Part shown: positions 55,301-63,298 of the stretch, one piece after another
How positions within the stretch are numbered: position 1 is the first letter of the stretch
Layout: each line of letters opens with the position of its first letter
Source: Alteromonas sp. KUL49
GTDB lineage: Bacteria > Pseudomonadota > Gammaproteobacteria > Enterobacterales > Alteromonadaceae
DNA length: 64,000 nucleotides
Assembly: GCF_006538345.1 (NCBI RefSeq)
Contig: NZ_BJKL01000002.1
Coordinates: 372,001-436,000, forward strand
Reading direction: 5' to 3'
Made by a program: the position numbers and the translations under genes
Notes under the pieces: model-generated
What the model was told of the DNA's origin: nothing
The model's database searches: none
The model's input: the letters and a program-made list of their open reading frames with translations, nothing else

Positions 55301-55966
55301 ATTCCCTCCAGGCCCTGTAACTTGTGCGTGATTAAGTGCATTCCAAGTTCGTAATAACTGTCCGCTGTCGGCGTCAATAATAAATTTATGACGCACCGGG
55401 CCACCGGCTTCCAAGAAGCCAAACAGGTCTATTTCGTAGGCACGAACCGCTTTGCCTGTTACTTCGTGAAAATAGACAACAAGTTGCTGAGTGTTTCGCT
55501 CAATACGGGCTAGCTTACCGTGTTTTGTCTCCAATAAAGATTGAGCTTGAGACAGCACCGCACTGGACGAAAGTGCAGGAGGCACAGCGGTGTTGATATC
55601 TGCTTCGATATTAACCAGCAAACTTCCGCTTAAATTTATCTTTCCAGATTTTCTTAATGTGTGGCTAGCGACTTGCTGTCCCCAAACCGGCATTCCCTGA
55701 TACTCAAGCTGCATACGTGTGTGCGTGTTACCCACTTTATCAAGAAAGCTCGTGGACACACTTAGGCTGTAGTCTTGTCCCATGTTATATTGGGATTTTA
55801 TTGCATCTCTTATTTCTACAACATTAAGATTTTGCACTGTAGACGAAGATTTGACAGTATCAAATTCATTGAGATTGGTTGGTTTTACCAGCGTCGCTGC
55901 GTGAACACCGGAAGATAGAAGTATACTTCCCAGCAAAGTGCCGGTAAGCACAGATTTGTTGGCCAT
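52316..55966 (-). CDS. Large M4 (thermolysin-like) metalloprotease with calcium-binding repeats and GlyGly-CTERM tail
   Basis: The 1216-residue protein has a signal peptide (cut near VHA, 23) and an FTP/PepSY-type propeptide (about 50-200). The M4 catalytic domain (about 215-520) has HEVSH at 347-351 as zinc site and Glu371 (GGMNEAFSD) as third ligand. Thrombospondin type 3-like DxDxDG repeats follow in three blocks (about 525-650, 790-900, 1075-1180). Two beta-sandwich carbohydrate- or protein-binding-like domains (about 660-785, 930-1065) lie between them. The C-terminus is SGGSFNG, a hydrophobic helix and RRRR, a GlyGly-CTERM tail handled by rhombosortase and type II secretion. It is probably a secreted, surface-released protease. 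The acidic repeats create long shadow ORFs on the other strand. Confidence 0.93.
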   Translation of the reverse strand: MANKSVLTGTLLGSILLSSGVHAATLVKPTNLNEFDTVKSSSTVQNLNVVEIRDAIKSQYNMGQDYSLSVSTSFLDKVGNTHTRMQLEYQGMPVWGQQVASHTLRKSGKINLSGSLLVNIEADINTAVPPALSSSAVLSQAQSLLETKHGKLARIERNTQQLVVYFHEVTGKAVRAYEIDLFGFLEAGGPVRHKFIIDADSGQLLRTWNALNHAQVTGPGGNEKTGRYQFGTDYEALNGTDLGNGNCSLENENVKAVDLQHTFNDFWSDPFIFPCYENTHKDINGAYSPINDAFYFGNLAFDMYRDWYDTAPLPFQLSMKVHYGVDHENAYWTGDSMLFGDGFSLFHPLVDVNVSVHEVSHGFTEFNANLIYSDQSGGMNEAFSDIAGEAAEYYWKGEVDWIVGADIFKQEDAGLRYFATPSLDGVSIDHADDYIPGMDVHFSSGVYNRAYYLMSTLPNWDPQKAFDVFVLANQAYWLNDETFNTGACGLVQAASDLEYDWLSVYASLLAVGAECQSNNIDEDADGMSDIAEMVLGFDPSNPDDALLDFDKDGLSNRAELSTGTDPKDLDSDDDGLMDSEELTMLGTDPRVTDTDDDGIYDGWEFEYGLNPINDSDALLDLDADGISNLREFIDGTDPSDPDDFITQGIITTLIYDFENGDASDFELSEFGDAGFELYEGVAAEGIFSLGSADITHNQFAAVELNIESEAGVLTFDLKTSTEFGWDYFELYIDRSFVFSQSGDIDWQPLSFELTEGEHEIIFAYYKDGSVDSFEDKVWIDNVYYTGMATDTDGDGMTDNWELAFGFDVNVDDSALDADQDGLTNLEEFTAKTNPTLADTDEDGLSDGDELNTVLSSPVVFDTDGDWIGDGMEVSLSLDPLDATDGALDLDMDGFTNSIEAKYGSLLDDETSVPAAHSAIYLDFSDAELDDIWSLPALTESWHVREGQLVNDPISNDKAAVISVTDVFNEGSLYFDVMGSTELDADMFELWLDGTLLVEYSGDFSERVKVDIPQGESTLTWAYRKNLVASSLQDSVAVTNLIFFTPDADTDSDGLTDAEEYETYNTLVMNPDSDGDTLSDGDEVNTLGTDPLSEDTDGDNVNDNLDAFPTDATETEDLDGDGIGNNADTDDDGDGVDDTSDAFPLDASETVDTDGDGIGNNADIDDDGDGVADTRDYYPLDASRHEKPSGGSFNGAIIVLLLGMTALRRRRSVQQRS

Positions 55967-56191
55967 ATTTATTCCATTTTGTTACGCCAGCAATGTGCCT
56001 CATTTTTATCATCACTAGCTATCCTTAGACGTGACATTGGCGTGACTAGCTGAGGCCTAGCACGCCATACAACGCTCTTAATCTTGAATTTTATTAAAAG
56101 CTATTGGTCAAAGTAACACCTGCACTCAAATTGTGCAAGAAGCCAACTTTTATTCAAAACAGGCTGTTTGGGGTGGTATGTGGTAGCTAAA

Positions 56192-57472
56192 TCAGAAGCG
56201 TTTTACCGCCAACTTACCCAAGGGCTTGGCTAAGCTCTCTGCTGGCTCTGTAAAATAAGCAGGGCCCGAATCTGTCATATAAATACAGTCTTCTAAGCGC
56301 ACACCAAACTCACCCGGAATATAAATGCCCGGCTCATTTGAAAAGCACATGCCTTTTTTGAGTACAGTAGATTCACCGCGCACAAAGTTCACGCTTTCGT
56401 GACCTTCCATACCAATACCGTGACCCGTTCTATGACTTAACCCTGGTAACGCGTAGTCTTTTCCGTAGCCTTGTGTGTTGTAGTAAGCACGCACAGCATC
56501 ATCAACTGAGCCTGCCGGCACACCTAGTTTGGCAGCAGCGAAGGCTACGTTTTGCCCTTCACGGGCAGTGTTCCAAACATCCACCACTTTCTGTGAGGGT
56601 GTACCCACAACAAAGGTACGGCTGATGTCTGATTGGTACCCATGCACGGCACAGCCGCTATCCATCAAAACGACAGAACCTTCACGAATCGTCTGTTGAG
56701 CTTTCGTACCATGGGGGTAAGCACTTGCGTCATTGAACAGCGCCATAGCCCAAGTGCGACTACCACCTAGCTGTTGCTGCGCATTGTTCATCAAGCCTTT
56801 GACTTCGGTTTGGCTCATACCAATTTTCAATTGGCTATAAACAAACTCATAAGCTTTTAGGGTGATTTCATTAGCCTTGTGCATCAGCGCGAGTTCATTT
56901 GCCGATTTATACATGCGACAACCCAAGGTGATGGGTTCGGCTGGCACCAGTTCCATGTGACCTGCCTCTGATTGAAGGTCGCTCACAACGAAATATCGCA
57001 CACTGTGTTCAATGCCTAACTTACCTGATGTTATGCCGCGAGATTTAAGAATATCGTTGACGAGTTTGAAGGGGCTTTCGTGTTCTTGCCACACATGCAC
57101 ATCGTCGCCCACCTGAAGTGACTCGAGTACACTGGGCTTTTCAAAAAACGGAGTCACCACCGCAACATCGCCTTTTTGCGGAATCACTAACGCGGTTAAG
57201 CGCTCACTGCGCCACCACTGAAGGCCACAAAAATAGTCCATTGCCGCACCGGGCTCAATCAAAATAGCGGAGATACCTCGCTCAGCCATTAGCGCCTGTG
57301 CTTTTTTAATACGCGCTTTTCGCTCGTCTACGCTAATAGGAACCGCATCAGACGTGATGGGTGTGAGCGTTGCTACATTAGACGTGGGCATTGCCGCAGC
57401 CGCTGACATTCCTGATAAGGGTGCTAGAGCAGCACTAAGACCGGTAAACTTAAGAAAATCTCTTTTGTTCAT
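56192..57472 (-). CDS. Tat-exported M24 family (creatinase/Xaa-Pro aminopeptidase-like) hydrolase
   Basis: ATG 57472, with GGGAG upstream, gives 426 residues starting MNKRDFLKFTGLSAALAPLSG. This is a Tat-type signal with Lys-Arg instead of the twin Arg. A creatinase N-terminal domain (about 50-190) precedes the M24 domain (about 200-415). Metal ligands are visible in DSGCAVHGYQSDISRTF, HRTGHGIGMEGHE and NEPGIY, with a final Glu in VRLEDC. It would cleave Xaa-Pro peptides or related amides outside the cytoplasm. It is the last gene after the frameshifted EamA transporter, 27 bp downstream. Confidence 0.88.
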   Translation of the reverse strand: MNKRDFLKFTGLSAALAPLSGMSAAAAMPTSNVATLTPITSDAVPISVDERKARIKKAQALMAERGISAILIEPGAAMDYFCGLQWWRSERLTALVIPQKGDVAVVTPFFEKPSVLESLQVGDDVHVWQEHESPFKLVNDILKSRGITSGKLGIEHSVRYFVVSDLQSEAGHMELVPAEPITLGCRMYKSANELALMHKANEITLKAYEFVYSQLKIGMSQTEVKGLMNNAQQQLGGSRTWAMALFNDASAYPHGTKAQQTIREGSVVLMDSGCAVHGYQSDISRTFVVGTPSQKVVDVWNTAREGQNVAFAAAKLGVPAGSVDDAVRAYYNTQGYGKDYALPGLSHRTGHGIGMEGHESVNFVRGESTVLKKGMCFSNEPGIYIPGEFGVRLEDCIYMTDSGPAYFTEPAESLAKPLGKLAVKRF

Positions 57473-57498
57473 TGTTATACTCCCATTTCTTTGGTCAA

Positions 57499-58370
57499 TT
57501 AGGCCCACATTACCAGTATCGCCCCTACAGCGATGAGCAGTAGCCCAATAACATCCTGTCGATTTATATTGTCTTTTAACCAATAATGCGCCAAGAGCAG
57601 GGTTAATAACACCTCTATTTGGCCGAGTGTTTTAACATACGCGACGTGCTGCAGTGCAACCGCAGTAAACCAACCTATTGACCCTAAACAACTCACGGTA
57701 CTAATAACAAGCACCTGCTTTTTTTAGCCAGCAGTTGAACGAAGGTGTTTGGTTGAGTAAGCGCTATATAAGCACTTAACCCCACCGATTGAATGATGAG
57801 CGTACACAGCAGTACCCACCCCGCAGCGTGTAGCAAAGGAAGTTCAAGAAGCGCACTGGCTTCACGTACCAGCAGACTCGTCAACGCAAAGCATGCACCA
57901 CAAGCCAACCCAATGAGCACAGTTTTTAAACTGGGGAGTCGAGTGTTGTCGCCAACGCTCATTATCAATACCGCAGCGGCGCCAATACAAATACCTAACC
58001 AACCAAGCGCACTTAAACTGCTACCAAAAAACAAGGAGCCTATAATACCTGCAACAATGGCTTCACTTTTTGCCAGGCCAGCACCTATAGCAAAGTTCTT
58101 TTGCCGCAACAGCACAACCATTAAAAATGTTGCGGCAATCTGAAAAACGCCAGCCAGTACAACATAAATAGCAAAGGCAGTATTGAATGAGGGAATGGGT
58201 TGACTGGAATGACTGTGTAACCCCAACAGATAAACCACTGCGATTGGCGCGGCGAGAATAAATCGAGAAAGGGTTACACCGATACTGTTTACATGGCCCG
58301 TTAGCTGGCTTTGTAAGGCATTTCTAACAGTTTGTAGTACTACCGCCCAACAGGTAAAAAATATCCACAT
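57499..58370 (-). pseudogene. EamA/DMT-family transporter broken by a frameshift at a 7-A tract
   Basis: Two reading frames together give one ten-helix EamA (drug/metabolite transporter) protein of about 290 residues. The first covers 58370 to 57693 (225 residues, ending in an odd tail SRCLLLVP). The second covers about 57726 to 57499 (VLVISTVSCLGSIGWFTA to the stop). They join if one A is added to the run of seven A at 57719-57725 on the minus strand, giving QLLAKKKQVLVIST. The cause may be a contraction mutation, phase variation, slippage that restores the frame, or a sequencing error. It starts directly after the ubiI stop and lies 27 bp upstream of the M24 gene. Confidence 0.8.
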
Positions 58371-59558
58371 TTACAAGCCCATTGCTTGGCTTACAAATGC
58401 ATTTTTAAGTGCAGGTAAACTATTGGTGGCTGAAAGTCCCACGCCTCGAATGAGTTTCTTAAAAGGGTGACTGCCATCGAACAAATAAGCAAAACCATCC
58501 ATGGCGGCAATCATTTTTACCGCTTCAGTTTTTCTTGCTCGCTCGAACTCGCGTAAGTGTTTATGTAAGCCAATATCTTTTTGTTGCTCAAACAAGCGAG
58601 TGATCAAACTGGCCAAACACAGTGCATCTTGCATCCCTAAATTAGCGCCTTGTCCGGCTAGTGGATGGATAGTATGCGCGGCATCGCCAATAATGGCGAT
58701 GCCGTCTTTTGCCCATTGTCTTGCATAACGCATAGTCAATGGAAAATCCGTGCGATTGGTTTCAAGAGATACCTCTCCTAACACGCCATTTGAGGCGGCA
58801 TAAAGGGCATTACAGAAACTCGCGTCATCAAGTCGCATGAGATCACTGGCTTTTTCTGACTGCTGTGACCACACGATAGAACATACATGTGGGTCAGACA
58901 TGGGTAACAAGGCCAAAGGACCTGTTGGCGTAAACGCTTGTCGAGCAACATTCTCATGAGGGCGGCTTGTACGCACATTCGCAACAATGGCTACGTGATC
59001 ATAACCTTTGAAGGTCAGTGGAAAACCTGCCTGTTTTCGCACATAGGAGTTTGCGCCATCAGCCCCCACCAACAAGCGGCAAGTAACAATCTCATCATCA
59101 CTCCCTTGCCCTCGCGACATCATCAGCATAGTTTGTTGCGGGCTTGGCAGCACTCTATCAATTTTGCCGTTTACCACAGTGATATTTGGCAGCTGCTCCA
59201 CCCGCTGGGCCAGTGCGTTGACCAACGCTTGGTTCTCAACGATAACACCCAGTGATTCTTGGGCTAGCTCACTGGCATTAAAATGAATATCGCCGAAACT
59301 GTCTTTGTCCCACACGTGCATTTCACCATACGGGTTAACTCTGTCGTGCTGTATCAACTGCCATGCGCCTGTTTGTTCCAGTGCATTAATGTTGCTTTGA
59401 TTGATGGCACTTACCCGTGCTGTGGGCTTGTCTAATACAGGTGTAGTTAACGGCCCGTTGTTAATCACAGCAACTGTGCAGGGGGTATCTTTTAACGCAA
59501 GTGCAAGGGTCAAGCCCACAATTCCGCCACCAACAATGGCTACATCAACATGTTGCAT
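58371..59558 (-). CDS. ubiI: Ubiquinone biosynthesis FAD monooxygenase, UbiI/VisC type
   Basis: ATG 59558 gives 395 residues, beginning MQHVDVAIVGGGIVGLTLALAL (FAD-binding Rossmann). LLVGADGANSYVRKQAG (DG motif) and GDAAHTIHPLAGQGANLGMQDA (second FAD motif) follow. It is 8 bp after ubiH. In E. coli the corresponding pair hydroxylates the ubiquinone ring (UbiI at C5, UbiH at C1). The order pepP-ubiH-ubiI is conserved and supports the assignment, though the UbiH/I/F group is hard to separate by sequence. Confidence 0.9.
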   Translation of the reverse strand: MQHVDVAIVGGGIVGLTLALALKDTPCTVAVINNGPLTTPVLDKPTARVSAINQSNINALEQTGAWQLIQHDRVNPYGEMHVWDKDSFGDIHFNASELAQESLGVIVENQALVNALAQRVEQLPNITVVNGKIDRVLPSPQQTMLMMSRGQGSDDEIVTCRLLVGADGANSYVRKQAGFPLTFKGYDHVAIVANVRTSRPHENVARQAFTPTGPLALLPMSDPHVCSIVWSQQSEKASDLMRLDDASFCNALYAASNGVLGEVSLETNRTDFPLTMRYARQWAKDGIAIIGDAAHTIHPLAGQGANLGMQDALCLASLITRLFEQQKDIGLHKHLREFERARKTEAVKMIAAMDGFAYLFDGSHPFKKLIRGVGLSATNSLPALKNAFVSQAMGL

Positions 59559-59565
59559 AATGGTT

Positions 59566-60792
59566 TTACAGTCCTTTATTAAACGTATGTGTACCAAAAC
59601 CCGTAGTCTGGCGCACAAAGGCCGATTTGGCAGATTTAACAGCCCCTAATCCGAGTAAAGCTAGGTTGCGCCCTACAACCATTGGAAGGTAATCGTTTGA
59701 AAATACTCTCACTAAGGTATCAGTAAGATTTATGGTTGCGTTTCTATCTTTTTGTCTAGCCTGAGAGTATGCCTCCAGAGCAGCGTACTCACCGGGATCA
59801 GTTGCCAACGCTAAAGTATCGACCAAACCTGTAATATCTCGAAGCCCAAGATTAAACCCCTGCCCAGCAATGGGGTGTAAGCTTTGTGCTGCATTACCAA
59901 CGAGCGCAATTCTGTGGCTCGTGATGTTTTCTGCATAGCGCAGTGCTAATGGATATGACACACGCTCGCTCACGCGCAGTATTCGCCCTGCGCGATAACC
60001 AAAAGCGCGTTGCACAGCACAAATAAAGTCCGTATCTGACAGGGATAATATCTCGTCTTTCTGTGCACTGTCTAACGTCCACACTACTGAGAAACCAGTA
60101 CCGTTTGAAGCTATGCCATTGATATCAGAATCATACGGTAAGAATGCGAGAGGCCCCGACGTGGTAAAGCGTTCAAACGCTGAAAACTCGTGAGGTTTTG
60201 CCGTATGCAAATTGCAAATAATCGCGGTCTGGCCGTAGTCTTTTGTATTGCGAGTTATGCCTACACTGTCAGACAACGATGAACGCCCACCATCGGCAAG
60301 TACGACACATTTAGCGTTTAGTGTATCACCAGACGACAAAGCAACCTCAACATAGTCTTTAAAACGAGTAACTGAATTGACCGATATGGGTTGATAATGT
60401 TTGAAGCGAGATTCAGGTGACGAACTTAGAGACTCTCCAACAAGTTCTGTGAGGGCACTTAATGAGACGACTTGCCCAAAACTATCAAGACCGAACTCCT
60501 GGCAATAGAGATCTGTGAGCCCAAGCCAACCTTTGTCCGACACTTCGATATGCTTTATCGCACCAGGATTCTGTTGCTGTAGTTTATCCAACCCAATACC
60601 GAAAGCATTAAGCTCTTCGACTGTACGCTGTGCCAGTGCAATGACCCGTTTATCTTGCTCTGGACTGATATGATTATCGGGTGTCGACTCATCAAGCAAG
60701 GTGATAGAAAAGTCAGTGCGTTCGACTAGTCCTTTCGCCAGTACATTTCCAACAACGCCACCACCAACAATAACCACATCTACACAATTCAA
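59566..60792 (-). CDS. ubiH: 2-polyprenyl-6-methoxyphenol hydroxylase, UbiH
   Basis: The 408-residue flavin monooxygenase begins MNCVDVVIVGGGVVGNVLAKGL. It has CVVLADGGRSSLSDSVGI as the DG motif and VGNAAQSLHPIAGQGFNLGLRDI as the second FAD motif. The Asn in GNAAQ replaces the common Asp of GDAAH but is seen in UbiH proteins. It overlaps pepP by 4 bp. It acts in ubiquinone ring hydroxylation at the inner membrane. Confidence 0.93.
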   Translation of the reverse strand: MNCVDVVIVGGGVVGNVLAKGLVERTDFSITLLDESTPDNHISPEQDKRVIALAQRTVEELNAFGIGLDKLQQQNPGAIKHIEVSDKGWLGLTDLYCQEFGLDSFGQVVSLSALTELVGESLSSSPESRFKHYQPISVNSVTRFKDYVEVALSSGDTLNAKCVVLADGGRSSLSDSVGITRNTKDYGQTAIICNLHTAKPHEFSAFERFTTSGPLAFLPYDSDINGIASNGTGFSVVWTLDSAQKDEILSLSDTDFICAVQRAFGYRAGRILRVSERVSYPLALRYAENITSHRIALVGNAAQSLHPIAGQGFNLGLRDITGLVDTLALATDPGEYAALEAYSQARQKDRNATINLTDTLVRVFSNDYLPMVVGRNLALLGLGAVKSAKSAFVRQTTGFGTHTFNKGL

Positions 60793-62108
60793 TCTGGGCT
60801 ACCTTTCATTAACTGCTCAATTTGTTCTATGGACTTAGGGACATCGTTGGTAATTACCTCAGCACCTGTTGCTGTTATAACCACGTTATCTTCTATACGA
60901 ATACCAATACCTTTATATTGGCTTGGAACATCAGCGTCATCGCTAATGTATATTCCCGGTTCAATAGTCAGCACCATGCCAGGTTTAAAAGGCCTATCTT
61001 CGCCTTCGATTTTGTATTCACCTACATCGTGAACATCCAATCCAAGGTAGTGACCAACGCCGTGCATGTAAAACTGCTGCCATGCCTTTGATGCTAAGTT
61101 CTCTGCTACGCTTCCTTTAAGCACACCGAGCGCTACCAAGCCCTGAGTAATCACCTCAGCACTACATTGCATTGCTTCTGTCAGTGTGGTGCCAGGCCCA
61201 ACCATGGTCAGTACTTTTTCTTGAGCCGCTAGCACTATTTCGTAAAGCGCTTTTTGTGATTCGCTGAATTTACCCGACACGGGAAAAGTTCGACTGATAT
61301 CGGCAGCGTACCCCAAGTATTCGGCCCCAGCATCGATCAAGATCAAGTCGCCATCACAAATCTGCGCGTTGTTTTGGGTGTAATGCAAAATACACGCGTT
61401 GCTACCCGCACCTACAATCGTGCCATAAGCGGGTGAACGAGCACCTGCCATTGCAAATTCATGATGAAGCTCGGCCTCTATCTGATACTCGTAGCATCCA
61501 GAGTGAGCGAATGTCATGGCCCGCTTATGAGCACGCGCAGATATTTGAGCTGCCGCTTTCATTACTGCTATCTCACAAGCAGACTTAAATAAACGCATCT
61601 CATGAATGAGTGGACGAATATCCTTAATCGATGATGGTGCTAAAGCGCGTTTTGGAATTCCTCGCAAATGAGACATGGCGTCCATCAACAAGGTGTCTGC
61701 TGAAGCATTATCTCCTAGGGCAAAGTAAACATTGTCGTGACCTTGAAGGTTTTCGAGCACCGCATCGTCAAGCTCTTCCAGATCGAACGCTTCGTCAAGA
61801 CTAAATCGCGCCAGCGCAGCATCCGCACCAAGACGCTTACCTTGCCAAATCTCCGTGGTTTTGTCTTTGGTAGGACATACCATGGCGCGATAGTTTTCAC
61901 CGTATCTAGGGTGATTAGAAAGAATAAGCCATGCGTCAGGCTCTTCAAACCCAGTCAAATACCAAAAATTGCTGTTTTGACGAAATAAATAATGCGTATC
62001 GTTACTACGAGTAACCAGCGATGCGGCAGGCACCAAACACACGCTGTTCGGCTCGCATTCAGCGAGTAATCTGTCTTGTCGAGCGATAAATTCTTGTTGG
62101 CTTATCAT
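60789..62108 (-). CDS. pepP: Xaa-Pro aminopeptidase
   Basis: The 439-residue protein has an AMP_N domain (about 5-135) with HYLFRQNSNFWYLTGF. The M24 domain (about 175-415) has metal ligands in DAGAEYLGYAADISRTFP, MHGVGHYLGLDVHD, TIEPGIYI and IRIEDNVVI. It removes N-terminal residues before proline. It lies 9 bp after ygfB, as in E. coli. Confidence 0.96.
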   Translation of the reverse strand: MISQQEFIARQDRLLAECEPNSVCLVPAASLVTRSNDTHYLFRQNSNFWYLTGFEEPDAWLILSNHPRYGENYRAMVCPTKDKTTEIWQGKRLGADAALARFSLDEAFDLEELDDAVLENLQGHDNVYFALGDNASADTLLMDAMSHLRGIPKRALAPSSIKDIRPLIHEMRLFKSACEIAVMKAAAQISARAHKRAMTFAHSGCYEYQIEAELHHEFAMAGARSPAYGTIVGAGSNACILHYTQNNAQICDGDLILIDAGAEYLGYAADISRTFPVSGKFSESQKALYEIVLAAQEKVLTMVGPGTTLTEAMQCSAEVITQGLVALGVLKGSVAENLASKAWQQFYMHGVGHYLGLDVHDVGEYKIEGEDRPFKPGMVLTIEPGIYISDDADVPSQYKGIGIRIEDNVVITATGAEVITNDVPKSIEQIEQLMKGSPD

Positions 62109-62117
62109 AGGCTAACA

Positions 62118-62684
62118 CTAGTGAACCGTAGGCGGCTCTTGTTGATCGTCTAATAAGGAACGACCTAATTCGCTAAAGCATAGAATTGCTGAAATTTTTA
62201 CATACTCAACCACTTCAAAGAGTGCTTTTTCGGACTCTTCGTCGTCGTCCATGGGCTCTTCCATACGTGCAATGTCAGAGAAATCTTCAAGGGCTTCTTT
62301 TACGTCTTCTGAGCATTTTGTCAGGTCTTGCTGGTGCAAACCAAAGCCCATCATAAACCCTTGCACCCAATTGATCAGTGCAGCCCCACGGTCGTTAATG
62401 GGCGCGTCGTCCTCAGGCATCAAGAGTTGCAACGCAAACTCTGGTTCAAGTAACTGCTGGCAGAGCTGATTGAACAGTTGCGTCAAAATGTGGGTAGTTT
62501 GGTCATTAAATGACTTTCCCTGATTAATAGTATCGGCAAGTGCAGACGTCCAATTTTGGTCGGTTAGCGACATACCGCCGCACAACATTCCACACAAAAT
62601 GCCTTGAACTTCGGCACCGTCTACTACTACGTCGTGTTGTGACAAGACGTTAGTTACCTTGTCAAATGTAAGCTGTTTATCCAC
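62118..62684 (-). CDS. ygfB: YgfB/YecA family (UPF0149) protein
   Basis: The 188-residue acidic, helical protein contains VQGILCGMLCGG (about 23-34) and WVQGFMMGFGL (about 108-118), the hallmarks of UPF0149. An acidic stretch EEPMDDDEESEKALFEVVEY lies near 137-156. The family function is unclear; in Pseudomonas, YgfB affects antibiotic-resistance gene expression. It is the first gene of the pepP-ubiH-ubiI run. Confidence 0.92.
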   Translation of the reverse strand: MDKQLTFDKVTNVLSQHDVVVDGAEVQGILCGMLCGGMSLTDQNWTSALADTINQGKSFNDQTTHILTQLFNQLCQQLLEPEFALQLLMPEDDAPINDRGAALINWVQGFMMGFGLHQQDLTKCSEDVKEALEDFSDIARMEEPMDDDEESEKALFEVVEYVKISAILCFSELGRSLLDDQQEPPTVH

Positions 62685-62962
62685 AGAGATGTGTCCTTAA
62701 TCTAATTGATGTAATAGTAGCAAACCGCGTTCTCAAAACCCATAGGTCACATAGTATGTTGGCGCATTTGTAACTTATGGCACCACCCGCACTGCCCTAT
62801 TAATCACCGACTTGCCTACAGACTGAACATTTAACACAATCATCTCAGGCTTTTTGTGGCAAGGCAGTGTGATTTACTCTATGATCTCAAACCAGAAATA
62901 CGGACATTTCGCTCGGCAACATTCTGCTTTAAGGTCTGCTTTAAGGTTGATATTTTTGAGTG

Positions 62963-62986
62963 TATAATCACTGACCAAATGGTCAG
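62963..62986. promoter_or_regulatory. TATAAT box with adjacent TGACC-type palindrome upstream of 6S RNA
   Basis: TATAAT (62963-62968) is directly followed by the palindrome CTGACCA-AA-TGGTCAG (62971-62986), the look of a TetR-type operator over a start site. A proper -35 box is not clear. It lies about 110 bp before the mature 6S RNA and may belong to a longer 6S precursor transcript. The rest of the 62685-63093 gap shows no gene; notably no zapA is found here. Confidence 0.45.
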
Positions 62987-63093
62987 AATAAGATTTCCAC
63001 TGACAGCCGAGAACAACAGAAGTCATGTTTTATAATGGGGTTTTCTTCACCCTGTTACTGATTTGCGCTACGCTGTTGTGTTACATAATAACT

Positions 63094-63278
63094 ATGTCTC
63101 CTGGGATGTTCGCCAGTTCACTCATGTCCCTGGCCGATGCTATAAACTTAGGAAGTTGAAACGGATGCTATTGCGCAAGCTCGACGCGTATCGAGAAGCC
63201 TACGGTGACCGTGATTCTTCCGCCCTGAACTTTTCGGTTCACGGGCGAACGATGAACAGCGGCATTCTGGGAGACGCC
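63094..63278 (+). ncRNA. ssrS: 6S RNA
   Basis: The segment begins GTCTCCTGGGATG (63096-63108) and ends CATTCTGGGAGAC (63263-63275). These ends pair over 13 bases with G-U wobbles to form the terminal stem. GATGTTCGCCAG and CGAGAAGCCTACGG match the conserved 6S pattern, and the size of about 185 bases is normal. 6S RNA binds sigma-70 RNA polymerase in stationary phase. The position next to ygfB/pepP is the usual one. ORFs crossing this stretch are shadows. Ends are approximate. Confidence 0.88.
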
Positions 63279-63298
63279 CTCTTTCGATGGACGAAGAA

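Noticed and set aside
63025..63159. 44-codon ORF with a hydrophobic stretch just before and into 6S RNA
   Set aside because: The ribosome site is weak and the second half overlaps the 6S RNA; no support for translation.
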